NCBI RefSeq assembly: GCF_014773275.1
Contig: NZ_JACWMW010000002.1
Coordinates: 62,001-126,000, forward strand
Direction: 5' to 3'
From: Mucilaginibacter rigui
GTDB lineage: Bacteria; Bacteroidota; Bacteroidia; Sphingobacteriales; Sphingobacteriaceae
Length of the DNA stretch: 64,000 bases
Part shown: positions 35,605-43,836 of the stretch, in pieces
Position numbering within the stretch: the first letter of the stretch is position 1
Layout: every line of letters starts with the position of its first letter
Made by a program: the position numbers and the translations under genes
The notes under the pieces: model-generated
Seen by the model: the letters and a program-made list of their open reading frames with translations, nothing else
Databases searched by the model: none
Told to the model about the DNA's origin: nothing

Positions 35605-35741
35605 CGCACTATTAGCCAAAATATCCCCGGGCCGGCAAAATAGGGTTTGGTACGCCCATCATACTTAAAAAGAGTGGACGCGGCAACCATCATCCCTAAA
35701 ACAATGGCTAACGCTATAAACCGGTGCAGCTTTAAAGGCAC
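35601..35741 (-). CDS. Possible small membrane peptide, GTG start
   Basis: 46 codons opening with GTG: VPLKLHRFIALAIVLGMMVA, then a polar tail KYDGRTKPYFAGPGIFWLIVR. There is a basic N-terminus and one clear membrane helix. Its TAA shares TTAA (35601-35604) with the stop of the alkyltransferase-like gene. An in-frame TAG two codons upstream excludes any earlier start. The composition looks protein-like but there is no known family, so it may be an unannotated small protein or a decayed one. Confidence 0.35.
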   Translation of the reverse strand: MPLKLHRFIALAIVLGMMVAASTLFKYDGRTKPYFAGPGIFWLIVR

Positions 35742-35803
35742 ATCCTAAACATCCCAAAACTATAATTGGTAACGCAGAAACAAGCCAACAATTTTGCAGC
35801 GCC

Positions 35804-36166
35804 TTATACAAGTTGCAGCAACTCCATTCGGTTACCAAAAGGGTCTATAAAGGCAAAGCGGCGGCGGCCGGGGATAACCGGTTCTTCCACTATCTCCACA
35901 CCGTTAGCTTCCAAATGGTTGCGTGCGGCATCCACATCGGCAACCTCCATGGCGGTATGGCGGATGCTTCGGGGCAACGCCGGCTCAACACCAATATGCA
36001 ACTGCACATCGCCAATGTTTAGCCAGTACCCGGCAGATGAGAAAAGATGGTTGGGCCGGTCAATCAGTTCCAGTCCGAGTACTTTTGTATAAAACGCTTT
36101 TGCTTCCTCCAACCTTTCGGGCGGTACGCAAACATGAAAATGGTCGGCTCGTTTAAAAGAGATCAT
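35804..36166 (-). CDS. VOC family (glyoxalase-like) protein
   Basis: 120 residues with two beta-alpha-beta-beta-beta modules. Metal-site candidates are DHFHVCVPPERLEEAKAFYTKVLGLEL (His), NIGDVQLHIG and RFAFIDPFGNRMELLQ (Glu). Members include glyoxalases, dioxygenases and fosfomycin-type resistance enzymes; the substrate is not predictable. Followed downstream by a barrel gene on the same strand. Confidence 0.82.
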   Translation of the reverse strand: MISFKRADHFHVCVPPERLEEAKAFYTKVLGLELIDRPNHLFSSAGYWLNIGDVQLHIGVEPALPRSIRHTAMEVADVDAARNHLEANGVEIVEEPVIPGRRRFAFIDPFGNRMELLQLV

Positions 36167-36181
36167 ATACCAAGTTACGTA

Positions 36182-37396
36182 TTAAAACAGGTAGTTGATG
36201 CCACCTTCAAACGACGAATGATTAATAGCGCCAATACCTTGTACTGTACCCAAAGTAGTATAGCCTATATGCGCCTCGAAATGGTTATTAAACAATACGC
36301 CCATTTTTATAGGAAGTGAAAACCAGTTCTTGTCAAATTCAATATCTAACGCGTCAGATTTTGAAACATTAAGTTTATAGGTAGACCAGTTGATGCCTAA
36401 ACCTAACCCTGCAAAAAACTTAACATCATCCGTTTCGTAAAAATTATAAATAAACTGTGGTAAAAACCCGAAAGTAGTTTGCTTTACATTAAGGCTGTTA
36501 TTATAATGCCCGCTATTAAATTGCGACGGGATATTATCCCTTACAAAGGTATTATTGAAGTAGGTGAATTCGCCCCTGAAAAATGCTCTTCTGGTATTTT
36601 TATTAAATAGCAGGTCGGCACCGGCCGAAAAAAACGCCCCGGAATTTTTAACACTGGCGCCTGCATCTACAGCATCATATGATCTAAAAGTAAGGGTAGC
36701 ATTCCGGCCGCCACCACCGGCAAATAACCGCAGTCCAACAAGGCTTTTACGGTTGCTCACTTTTGTATCATCGTTGTTTAACAACTGCAAAACTTTAAAC
36801 AAATCGCCCTCATTATAACTGGCAGCCATTATTTTACGGGTAAGCTTATCATTTGTAACGTTATACTTATTTACCAGCGCCAGTAATTGCAGTTGGTATG
36901 ATCTTACAGTTTTTACTACATGCCCGTTTTCGCTAAAAACATAATAATTCAATTCTGTAATAGAATGATCGGCCTCCTCATAAGTATAAAACCGTGTTTT
37001 TACCCCATCCTTATATGACAGAAGCGAGGATTGTTTGCCACGGTAAATTAGCTTCAAAAAAACATCAGCAGTAATTGATGTGCTGTCAATTGACGATGGC
37101 AGGTTTGGTGGGTCTATTTTGCCTTTGCTTATTGATGCCGTAAAAGCTATATAATGTTCAAACTCACTGAAGGCTACTTCGCGTGCTTCGCCGGTTGTTA
37201 ACGTTTCGGGCTTATCGTTATTCGTTTTTTTAAATAAAAAGGTTTGGGGGGTATTCCACCATTCGTGATGGTCAATCACACCCCTTACGGTGTCACCCTG
37301 AAAATTAACAATGTAGCCGGATTTAAAATTATTTTGTGCTTTGCTGATGCACGGGCACACTACAATTAGGACAAGTGCGGTAAAAATATATTTCAT
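36182..37396 (-). CDS. Hypothetical outer membrane beta-barrel protein
   Basis: 404 residues. Signal peptide MKYIFTALVLIVVCPCISKAQ. The N-terminal half (about 25-210, with GYIVNFQGDTVRGVIDHHEWW) is a globular domain. The C-terminal half (about 230-404) has alternating strands and ends EGGINYLF, consistent with an outer membrane barrel. This N-domain plus barrel layout recurs in Bacteroidota hypothetical proteins; function unknown. Its 15-nt gap to the VOC gene suggests co-transcription. Confidence 0.65.
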   Translation of the reverse strand: MKYIFTALVLIVVCPCISKAQNNFKSGYIVNFQGDTVRGVIDHHEWWNTPQTFLFKKTNNDKPETLTTGEAREVAFSEFEHYIAFTASISKGKIDPPNLPSSIDSTSITADVFLKLIYRGKQSSLLSYKDGVKTRFYTYEEADHSITELNYYVFSENGHVVKTVRSYQLQLLALVNKYNVTNDKLTRKIMAASYNEGDLFKVLQLLNNDDTKVSNRKSLVGLRLFAGGGGRNATLTFRSYDAVDAGASVKNSGAFFSAGADLLFNKNTRRAFFRGEFTYFNNTFVRDNIPSQFNSGHYNNSLNVKQTTFGFLPQFIYNFYETDDVKFFAGLGLGINWSTYKLNVSKSDALDIEFDKNWFSLPIKMGVLFNNHFEAHIGYTTLGTVQGIGAINHSSFEGGINYLF

Positions 37397-37467
37397 GTAT
37401 AAAGTTTAGGAGCGCGAAAATAACAGAAATATTGAATTTACCCCGCCTGTTTGCTAACTACCTAATC

Positions 37468-37845
37468 TTATTCGTGCTCAGCAAAAGTTAAAACGTAGTT
37501 GTTATTATCCAGTATAGAAAATTCTGTAGCGCCGTAAAACGTTTTCTCAAGGCCTTTAAGTACGGTAACCTTATCTTTTATTCCCTCAAAAAAACTTTGG
37601 ATGTTTGTTAGGTTGATATATAGCAGAAGCGAGCCGCCATAGGTACGGTTTATCTGCGGCAGGTCGTTAGCCAGGCTCTCAAACGTCTGGAACATAACGG
37701 TAACCTTGCCGTTGGCCATCATCACCCAAACCAAATCATCGCCGGTTTCGGGTACGCTCATGGTTATTTCAAAGCCCAGTAGCCTGTAAAAAGATACGGT
37801 AGCTTTTATGTCGGTTACAAAAATGTTGGGGGATAAACTTTCCAT
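37468..37845 (-). CDS. VOC family (glyoxalase-like) protein
   Basis: 125 residues. MESLSPNIFVTDIKATVSFYRLLGFEI opens the fold, with the second module at NIQSFFEGIKDKVTVLKGLEKTFYGATEFSILDNNNYVLTFAE. The usual first-module metal His is not evident, so it may be a binding protein rather than an enzyme, as in many bleomycin-resistance-like members. Single gene. Confidence 0.78.
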   Translation of the reverse strand: MESLSPNIFVTDIKATVSFYRLLGFEITMSVPETGDDLVWVMMANGKVTVMFQTFESLANDLPQINRTYGGSLLLYINLTNIQSFFEGIKDKVTVLKGLEKTFYGATEFSILDNNNYVLTFAEHE

Positions 37846-37980
37846 ATTGGTTTTAATTATACGGTAAATTTAGGATAAATCGGGCTGTATGAAAATAAAC
37901 ATTTATACCTTTAAAAATAATATGATGGTGATTTCAAATCACTAATTCACTAACTCAACAAATTACTAAATAAGCACCCT

Positions 37981-38334
37981 ATGGGACAATTAATAAACGA
38001 CTTTGAAGCCTATCGTACCAAAATGAACGAGAGGATTATGGAAACCGCCAACACCAACATCAAGCGCTTCTTCGCGCTTGATACCACCACCTATGCCGAT
38101 GGCGCGTTAGACGTGAAAACAAAAGAAATGCTGGGCCTGGTAGCATCTATGGTTTTACGTTGCGACGATTGCATTAAATACCACCTGGGTAAATGCCACG
38201 AAGCAGGCGTAAAGCACGACGAAATGAACGAGGTATTTATGATAGCCAACCTGGTAGGCGGCTCTATCGTTATCCCGCATTACCGCCGGGCGGTTGAGTA
38301 TTGGGATGAATTAAGTCTTGAGTCTAAAGTCTGA
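37981..38334 (+). CDS. Carboxymuconolactone decarboxylase / AhpD-like protein
   Basis: 117 residues. The redox motif CDDCIKYHLGKCHEAG (CxxC with nearby His) matches AhpD-like peroxidase-linked proteins. The last six residues (SLESKV) and the stop codon come from the inverted repeat at 38312-38342, so the original C-terminus was probably altered by insertion of the four-helix-bundle cassette. Confidence 0.85.
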   Translation: MGQLINDFEAYRTKMNERIMETANTNIKRFFALDTTTYADGALDVKTKEMLGLVASMVLRCDDCIKYHLGKCHEAGVKHDEMNEVFMIANLVGGSIVIPHYRRAVEYWDELSLESKV

Positions 38335-38342
38335 AGTCTTTA
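38312..38342 (+). repeat. Left inverted repeat of four-helix-bundle cassette
   Basis: TTAAGTCTTGAGTCTAAAGT continues into CTGAAGTC. It is the reverse complement of 38762-38797, with a 6-bp gap and few mismatches. It overlaps the 3' end of the AhpD-like gene. Confidence 0.75.
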
Positions 38343-38393
38343 GTAAAAAGTCCGCATTAATTATATCTTTAAACCAACTTAAATCTATTTATA

Positions 38394-38756
38394 ATGAGTT
38401 CGTTTAGAGATCTAATGGCTTATAAAAAGTCGTTTGCACTTGCGATGGAAATTTTCTGGTTGACGAAAAACTTTCCTAAAGAAGAAACATATAGTTTAAT
38501 TGACCAAATACGAAGATCTTCGAGATCTGTGTTTGCTTCTATTGCTGAAGCTTACAAAAAACGGAAATATCCCAATCATTTTATCAGTAAGCTTACTGAT
38601 TCTGAAATGGAAAACGCCGAGACTCAAGCATGGCTCGACGCTTCTTTGGCGTGCAATTATATATCTCAAGAGAAATATAATGAACTTAATAAGCAAAGTG
38701 AAGAAGTGGGTTATCTTTTGATATACATGATTAACAATCCCGATAAATTTAAATAA
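38394..38756 (+). CDS. Four-helix-bundle protein (S23/avd-like)
   Basis: 120 residues. SSFRDLMAYKKSFALAMEIF, LIDQIRRSSRSVFASIAEAY, KLTDSEMENAETQAWLDASL and YLLIYMINNPDKFK make up the family signature (the TIGR02436 type). These proteins form homopentameric barrels; relatives are encoded in 23S rRNA intervening sequences and in diversity-generating retroelements as Avd. No reverse transcriptase or variable repeat is present. The gene is AT-rich relative to its neighbours and sits between inverted repeats, so it appears to be an inserted cassette. Confidence 0.85.
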   Translation: MSSFRDLMAYKKSFALAMEIFWLTKNFPKEETYSLIDQIRRSSRSVFASIAEAYKKRKYPNHFISKLTDSEMENAETQAWLDASLACNYISQEKYNELNKQSEEVGYLLIYMINNPDKFK

Positions 38757-38759
38757 GCG

Positions 38760-39332
38760 ATGACTTCAGGCTCAAGACTTTCGACTCCAGACTTAAAGAG
38801 ATGCCGCTGGTGCGGAACAGACCCGCTTTACATGGAATACCACGATAAAGAATGGGGCAAAACCACGCATGATGATAAGGTACTTTTCGAGTTCCTGACC
38901 CTGGAAGCTGCCCAGGCTGGCTTAAGCTGGATAACCATTTTACGCAGGCGCGATAATTACCGCAAAGCCTTTGCCGGGTTTGATGTGCAAAAGGTGGCAA
39001 AGTTTGATGACAAGGATAAGGAACGATTAATGAATGATGCGGGCATCATCCGCAACCGTTTAAAGATAGATGCAGCCATTAATAATGCAAAGCTGTTTAT
39101 AGAGGTGCAAAAGGAGTTTGGCTCGTTCAATAACTACCTGTATAGCTTTATGCCCGATGGTAAACCTATCACTACCTACACAGGCCCGCACGTTAGCACA
39201 CCCGAATCTGACGCGATAAGCAAGGACATGAAAAAGCGCGGTTTTAAATTCTTTGGTACCACCATTTGCTACGCCCACATGCAAGCCACCGGGATGGTGA
39301 ATGATCATATCCCGGAATGCAGCTTTAGGTAA
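38760..39332 (+). CDS. tag: DNA-3-methyladenine glycosylase I
   Basis: 190 residues. It removes 3-methyladenine from DNA. The zinc ligands are in place: Cys15 and His28 in RCRWCGTDPLYMEYHDKEWG, and the C-terminal HIPEC pair. The catalytic stretch FEFLTLEAAQAGLSWITIL is conserved. The first 13 residues (MTSGSRLSTPDLK) have no counterpart in the family and are encoded by the right inverted repeat of the preceding cassette, so the original start has been replaced. Confidence 0.93.
   Translation: MTSGSRLSTPDLKRCRWCGTDPLYMEYHDKEWGKTTHDDKVLFEFLTLEAAQAGLSWITILRRRDNYRKAFAGFDVQKVAKFDDKDKERLMNDAGIIRNRLKIDAAINNAKLFIEVQKEFGSFNNYLYSFMPDGKPITTYTGPHVSTPESDAISKDMKKRGFKFFGTTICYAHMQATGMVNDHIPECSFR
38762..38797 (+). 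repeat. Right inverted repeat of four-helix-bundle cassette
   Basis: GACTTCAGGCTCAAGACTTT continues into CGACTCCAGACTTAAAG. It pairs with 38312-38342 and encodes the first residues of Tag. Confidence 0.75.
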
Positions 39333-39478
39333 TATCATAACGAATCCCGAATGCTGAATTTGGAACGCCAAAGTATTTCATCATTCAATATTCGAAATTC
39401 TGTGTTCGATATTAACATCGTGAATTGTACTTTTGAATAATCGGTGTAATCCTAACATCGGTGCTATCAATAATAAAA

Positions 39479-42289
39479 ATGAAGAAGCTTTTTCTATTGG
39501 ATGGTATGGCCCTGATATACCGGGCGCATTTTGCTTTGAGTAAAAACCCGCGCTTTACCTCGGGGGGACTAAATACTTCGGCGGTTATGGGTTTTACCAA
39601 CACCCTGCTGGAGGTTCTGCGTAAAGAGAAACCCACCCACATGGCCGTGGTTTTTGATACCGATGCCCCTACCGAGCGCCATACCGAATATGAAAAATAC
39701 AAAGCGCACCGCGAGGCCATGCCCGAGGATTTAAGTAAAGCTCTTCCCTATATATTTAAAGTAGTTTTAGGTTTCAACATCCCGCTCATAACCAGCGATG
39801 GTTATGAGGCCGATGATATTATAGGCACCCTTGCCAAAAAAGCCGAGCAAAAAGGCTATCAGGTTTACTGCATGACACCTGATAAGGATTTTGCGCAGCT
39901 GGTGTCAGAGAATATCCGCATTTACAAACCGGCCCGCATGGGTAACGATATGGAGATACTGGGTGTTAAGGAAGTACTGGAAAAATGGGAGATAGAACGC
40001 CCGGAGCAGGTGATAGATATCCTGGGCCTTTGGGGCGATGCGGTAGATGGTATCCCCGGCATCCCCGGCGTTGGCGAAAAAACGGCTAAAACCCTCATCA
40101 AACAATATGGATCGGTTGAAGAAATTATAGCCCACAGCCATGAATTGAAAGGTAAGCTGCGTGAGAACGTAGAGAAGTTTGCCGAACAGGGCCTGATGTC
40201 GAAAAAACTGGCTACCATTAACCTGAACTCACCAGTTGAACTGGATGAGGCGGGGCTGGAAATGTGCGCGCCAAGTAAAGACTTACTGGAGCCACTTTTT
40301 GCCGAGCTGGAATTCCGAACCCTTGGCCGCCGTGTGTTTGGCGATGATTTCAGCATTACCGAAACCCGTGCCGTATCAGTACAAACCGACCTGTTTGGCA
40401 ACCCTGTTGCTGATGGCCGCACCACCCTATCGGTTGATGTGCAGGATATCTACGAAGCGCCAACCCCTGTTGAAATCAAGAACATCAACACCATTGAGCA
40501 CGAATATATTTTGGCCGATACCTTTGAGAAACGCGCCGACCTTATTAACATACTAAAGCAGCAAAAGCATTTTTGCTTTGATACCGAAACCACCGGCACC
40601 GATGCCAACCAATGCGAGCTGGTGGGTTTATCATTCGCGGTGAAGCATAACCAGGCATGGTATGTGCCCGTACCTGTTGAGGAGGCTGAGATCATTAAGA
40701 TAGTCGCCGAATTTAAACCTGTTTTTGAGGATGGCAACATTGGCAAAACCGGGCAGAACCTGAAGTTTGATATACTGATGCTGAAATGGTACGGTGTGGA
40801 AATGAAGGGCGACCTTTTTGATACCATGATGGCGCATTACGTGATAGACCCGGATACCCGCCACAACATGGATATCCTGGCAGAAAACTATCTGCAATAC
40901 AAACCCGTTTCTATTACCGAGCTGATTGGCCCCAAAGGTAAAAACCAGGGCAACATGCGCGATGTGGAAATTGAAAAAATAAAAGACTACGCCGCCGAAG
41001 ACGCCGATGTTACCCTGCAGCTACGCACCGTTTTTGAGCCTAAGATAAAAGAAGTAGAGGCCGAAGACCTGCTGCATAAAATTGAGAACCCGCTGATATA
41101 CGTACTGGCCGATATTGAGCACGAAGGCGTAAAGATTGACCACGAAACATTAAAGGATTTTTCCAAACTATTGGAAACCGATATTGCCGCGCTGGAAAAA
41201 ACCGTATTTGAAAAAGCCGGTGTAAGGTTCAATGTAGCATCGCCAAAGCAACTGGGCGAGGTGCTGTTTGAGAAACTAATGCTTGACCCGAAGGCCAAAA
41301 AAACCAAAACCGGCCAATACCAAACCGGCGAGGATGTGCTTTTAGCACTTGCCGCCAAAAGCGATATTGTAAGGGACATATTGGATTTCCGGCAGTTGCA
41401 AAAGCTGAAATCTACCTACGTAGATGCCTTGCCAACCATGGTGAACCCAAAAACAGGCCGGGTACATACCAGCTATAACCAGGCGGTGGCGGCAACCGGG
41501 CGTTTAAGCTCAAACAACCCTAACCTGCAAAATATCCCTATCCGTACCGAGCGTGGCCGCGAGGTGAGGAAAGCCTTTATCCCGCGCGATGAGAACCACA
41601 GCATCGTATCTGCCGATTATTCGCAGATAGAACTGCGCATCATTGCCGAGATCAGTAAAGACCCAAATATGCGCCAGGCTTTTATTGATAATATTGATAT
41701 CCATACTGCTACTGCCGCTAAAGTGTACGGCGTAAATATTGAAGATGTAGACAGCACCCAGCGCCGTAATGCCAAAGCGGTAAACTTTGGTATCATCTAC
41801 GGGCAATCGGCATTTGGCCTATCACAAAACCTGGGTATCCCGCGTAAGGAGGCTGCCGAGATCATCGAAAACTATTTTGCCCAGTACCCCGGCATCAAAC
41901 AATACATGGCCGATACCATGAACTTTGCCCGCGAGAACGGTTACGTAACCACCCTGATGGGCCGCCGCCGTTACCTGCGCGATATCAACAGCGCCAATCA
42001 AACGGTACGTGGCTTTGCCGAGCGAAATGCCATCAACGCGCCGATACAAGGTTCGGCTGCGGACATGATCAAGATAGCCATGATCAATATTCATAAGGAG
42101 TTTAAAGCCCTGAAACTGGATGCCCGCATGACCATGCAGGTACATGATGAGTTGGTGTTTGATGTGCCTAACCACGAGATAGAAATTGTAAAGCCCATTA
42201 TACTGGACAAGATGAAAACCGCCATCAAAACCGAAGTGCCGATTATGGTTGAAATTGGTACAGGATTGAACTGGCTGGAAGCGCATTAA
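39479..42289 (+). CDS. polA: DNA polymerase I
   Basis: 936 residues with all three domains. The 5'-3' exonuclease (about 1-275) begins KKLFLLDGMALIYRAHF. The 3'-5' exonuclease (about 340-530) keeps FCFDTETTGTDANQ, so proofreading is likely. The polymerase (about 550-936) has motif A DYSQIELRIIAEIS, motif B RRNAKAVNFGIIYG and motif C MQVHDELVFDV. The ATG at 39479 is preferred over a GTG six codons upstream. The last 23 bases of the gene recur at 43499-43521. Confidence 0.96.
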   Translation: MKKLFLLDGMALIYRAHFALSKNPRFTSGGLNTSAVMGFTNTLLEVLRKEKPTHMAVVFDTDAPTERHTEYEKYKAHREAMPEDLSKALPYIFKVVLGFNIPLITSDGYEADDIIGTLAKKAEQKGYQVYCMTPDKDFAQLVSENIRIYKPARMGNDMEILGVKEVLEKWEIERPEQVIDILGLWGDAVDGIPGIPGVGEKTAKTLIKQYGSVEEIIAHSHELKGKLRENVEKFAEQGLMSKKLATINLNSPVELDEAGLEMCAPSKDLLEPLFAELEFRTLGRRVFGDDFSITETRAVSVQTDLFGNPVADGRTTLSVDVQDIYEAPTPVEIKNINTIEHEYILADTFEKRADLINILKQQKHFCFDTETTGTDANQCELVGLSFAVKHNQAWYVPVPVEEAEIIKIVAEFKPVFEDGNIGKTGQNLKFDILMLKWYGVEMKGDLFDTMMAHYVIDPDTRHNMDILAENYLQYKPVSITELIGPKGKNQGNMRDVEIEKIKDYAAEDADVTLQLRTVFEPKIKEVEAEDLLHKIENPLIYVLADIEHEGVKIDHETLKDFSKLLETDIAALEKTVFEKAGVRFNVASPKQLGEVLFEKLMLDPKAKKTKTGQYQTGEDVLLALAAKSDIVRDILDFRQLQKLKSTYVDALPTMVNPKTGRVHTSYNQAVAATGRLSSNNPNLQNIPIRTERGREVRKAFIPRDENHSIVSADYSQIELRIIAEISKDPNMRQAFIDNIDIHTATAAKVYGVNIEDVDSTQRRNAKAVNFGIIYGQSAFGLSQNLGIPRKEAAEIIENYFAQYPGIKQYMADTMNFARENGYVTTLMGRRRYLRDINSANQTVRGFAERNAINAPIQGSAADMIKIAMINIHKEFKALKLDARMTMQVHDELVFDVPNHEIEIVKPIILDKMKTAIKTEVPIMVEIGTGLNWLEAH
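42267..42289 (+). repeat. 23-bp direct repeat, copy 1 (polA 3' end)
   Basis: Identical to 43499-43521. It includes the codons for ELNWLEAH-type ending and the stop of polA. The two copies flank the S41 peptidase gene. Confidence 0.85.
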
Positions 42290-42352
42290 GAATATTAATT
42301 CCTTGTAACTATTTGGCCCCGATTATCGTCTTCCAAATAGTTTAACTGGTTT

Positions 42353-43450
42353 ATGAAAAAATTGCTTTTTTGTTTTATTGCTTTCTTTCCTATAAGTACG
42401 TTTGCCCAGAATTGTGATTGCCTTGTAAATTTTGATTACACAACCAGCCATATAGCAGATAGTTATTCGGGATACAGCGACAAAGTAAAAAGTAAAAACC
42501 TTAAAGAGTTTAATACCTTCACAGAACGCCTGCGGCAAAGGGCAGCGAATGCAACCGGCACAGATTCTTGTTACGTTATATTAAAAACATGGGTAAATTA
42601 TTTTAAAGACCATCATTTGCGGGTACAATTAGATTGGCGTTACCGCAAAAAATATCCGGAACAGGTGAAACAGCTTAATAAGCTTTTCGCCGCTAAAGAT
42701 GCTTCGCCCGTGCCCAGCGAAAAGTTGGACAACCAAACAAGCATCAGGCAGCTTAATGCAAACACCATACTGATCAGGCTACCTTCTTTTGAATGGAGTG
42801 AGAAAAAAACAATTGACAGCCTTTTTAAAGCCAATTATGAAAACTTTAAAACGGCGCCTAACTGGATCATAGATATCCGTGGTAATGGCGGAGGTACCGA
42901 CTATGCATTCAACTCTTTGCTGCCGTATATCTACGCTAACCCGGTGCACATTAAACCGGATGAATACCGATCATCAAAAAACAATATTACCGTTTTAGAA
43001 AGCAACTTAAAAGACCCCGACATGTCTGAGGCCGCTAAAGATTTTTTAAAGAAGCTGGTTAGCCTGATGAAATTACATCCTAACCAATTTGTAAACCCAT
43101 CCGGTAAAGAATCGTTCGAGATCAAACTCGACTCTGTTTATACATTCCCCAAAAAAGTAGCTATAATAATAGACAGAAACAGCGCAAGCTCTACCGAATC
43201 ATTTTTACTGATGGCGATGCAAAGCAAAAAAGTAAAAGTTTACGGAGAAAATTCGGCAGGCATGTTAGATTATGGCAGCTATCAGTATTTTGATATTCCA
43301 TGTGCCGACCTTAATCTTGTTATTCCTATTGCAAGGTCTAAACGGCTGCCTCAATACCCTATAGATAATATTGGGATAACCCCAAATGTAAAGATTAACG
43401 CTACTGAAAAAGACAAGATCGGGTTTATTCAAAAGCGCCTGGAGCGATAA
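42353..43450 (+). CDS. S41 family peptidase (secreted)
   Basis: 365 residues with signal peptide MKKLLFCFIAFFPISTFAQ. The C-terminal tail-specific protease fold is seen in WIIDIRGNGGGTDYAFNSLLPY and the active-site segment IIDRNSASSTESFLLMAMQSKKVKVYGENSAG, with the nucleophile Ser in NSASSTESF. No PDZ domain is evident, as in retinoid-binding-like S41 members. It is expected in the periplasm or at the cell surface. It lies between 23-bp direct repeats that copy the polA 3' end. Confidence 0.85.
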   Translation: MKKLLFCFIAFFPISTFAQNCDCLVNFDYTTSHIADSYSGYSDKVKSKNLKEFNTFTERLRQRAANATGTDSCYVILKTWVNYFKDHHLRVQLDWRYRKKYPEQVKQLNKLFAAKDASPVPSEKLDNQTSIRQLNANTILIRLPSFEWSEKKTIDSLFKANYENFKTAPNWIIDIRGNGGGTDYAFNSLLPYIYANPVHIKPDEYRSSKNNITVLESNLKDPDMSEAAKDFLKKLVSLMKLHPNQFVNPSGKESFEIKLDSVYTFPKKVAIIIDRNSASSTESFLLMAMQSKKVKVYGENSAGMLDYGSYQYFDIPCADLNLVIPIARSKRLPQYPIDNIGITPNVKINATEKDKIGFIQKRLER

Positions 43451-43836
43451 ACATAACAGCTTGTACTAAATCTGCCAGTATGAGTAAAAGCCCGGGCATG
43501 AACTGGCTGGAAGCGCATTAATACAATGCCATTATGTAAAGTACCAAGCAATCTATAAGTGAAAAGTCGGCGGTATATCTATTATAAGACGCGGAGTACC
43601 GCATCTCTCCATGATCGTATCCGGTAGAGACGCGATACTTCGCGTCTCTCGCCATCTTACAAAACCTTATTAACAAATTTATAAATAACCCCGCCCCCCA
43701 ATTCTCATTTATGCCGAAATTGCAATTAACCGCCATTTCTGATTAAATAATATCACTTTTTTAAACACATTTTTCAAATTATGTGTTTGTTCATTTGGGG
43801 AAATGTTTAGTACCTTAAACCAATATATAATCCCGA
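43451..43836. other. Intergenic region with polA-end copy and GAGACGCGA hairpin
   Basis: 43499-43521 is the second copy of the polA 3' end. AGAGACGCGA (43626-43635) pairs perfectly with TCGCGTCTCT (43640-43649), and a degenerate version lies at 43587-43608. The rest is AT-rich and should hold the glgA promoter. No gene is seen. Confidence 0.7.

Noticed and set aside
38394..38756. Ribosomal protein S23 gene
   Set aside because: The family name S23 is historical; the product is a four-helix-bundle protein and no rRNA gene is present.
38312..38797. Diversity-generating retroelement (Avd-like protein)
   Set aside because: No reverse transcriptase, template or variable repeat pair was found.
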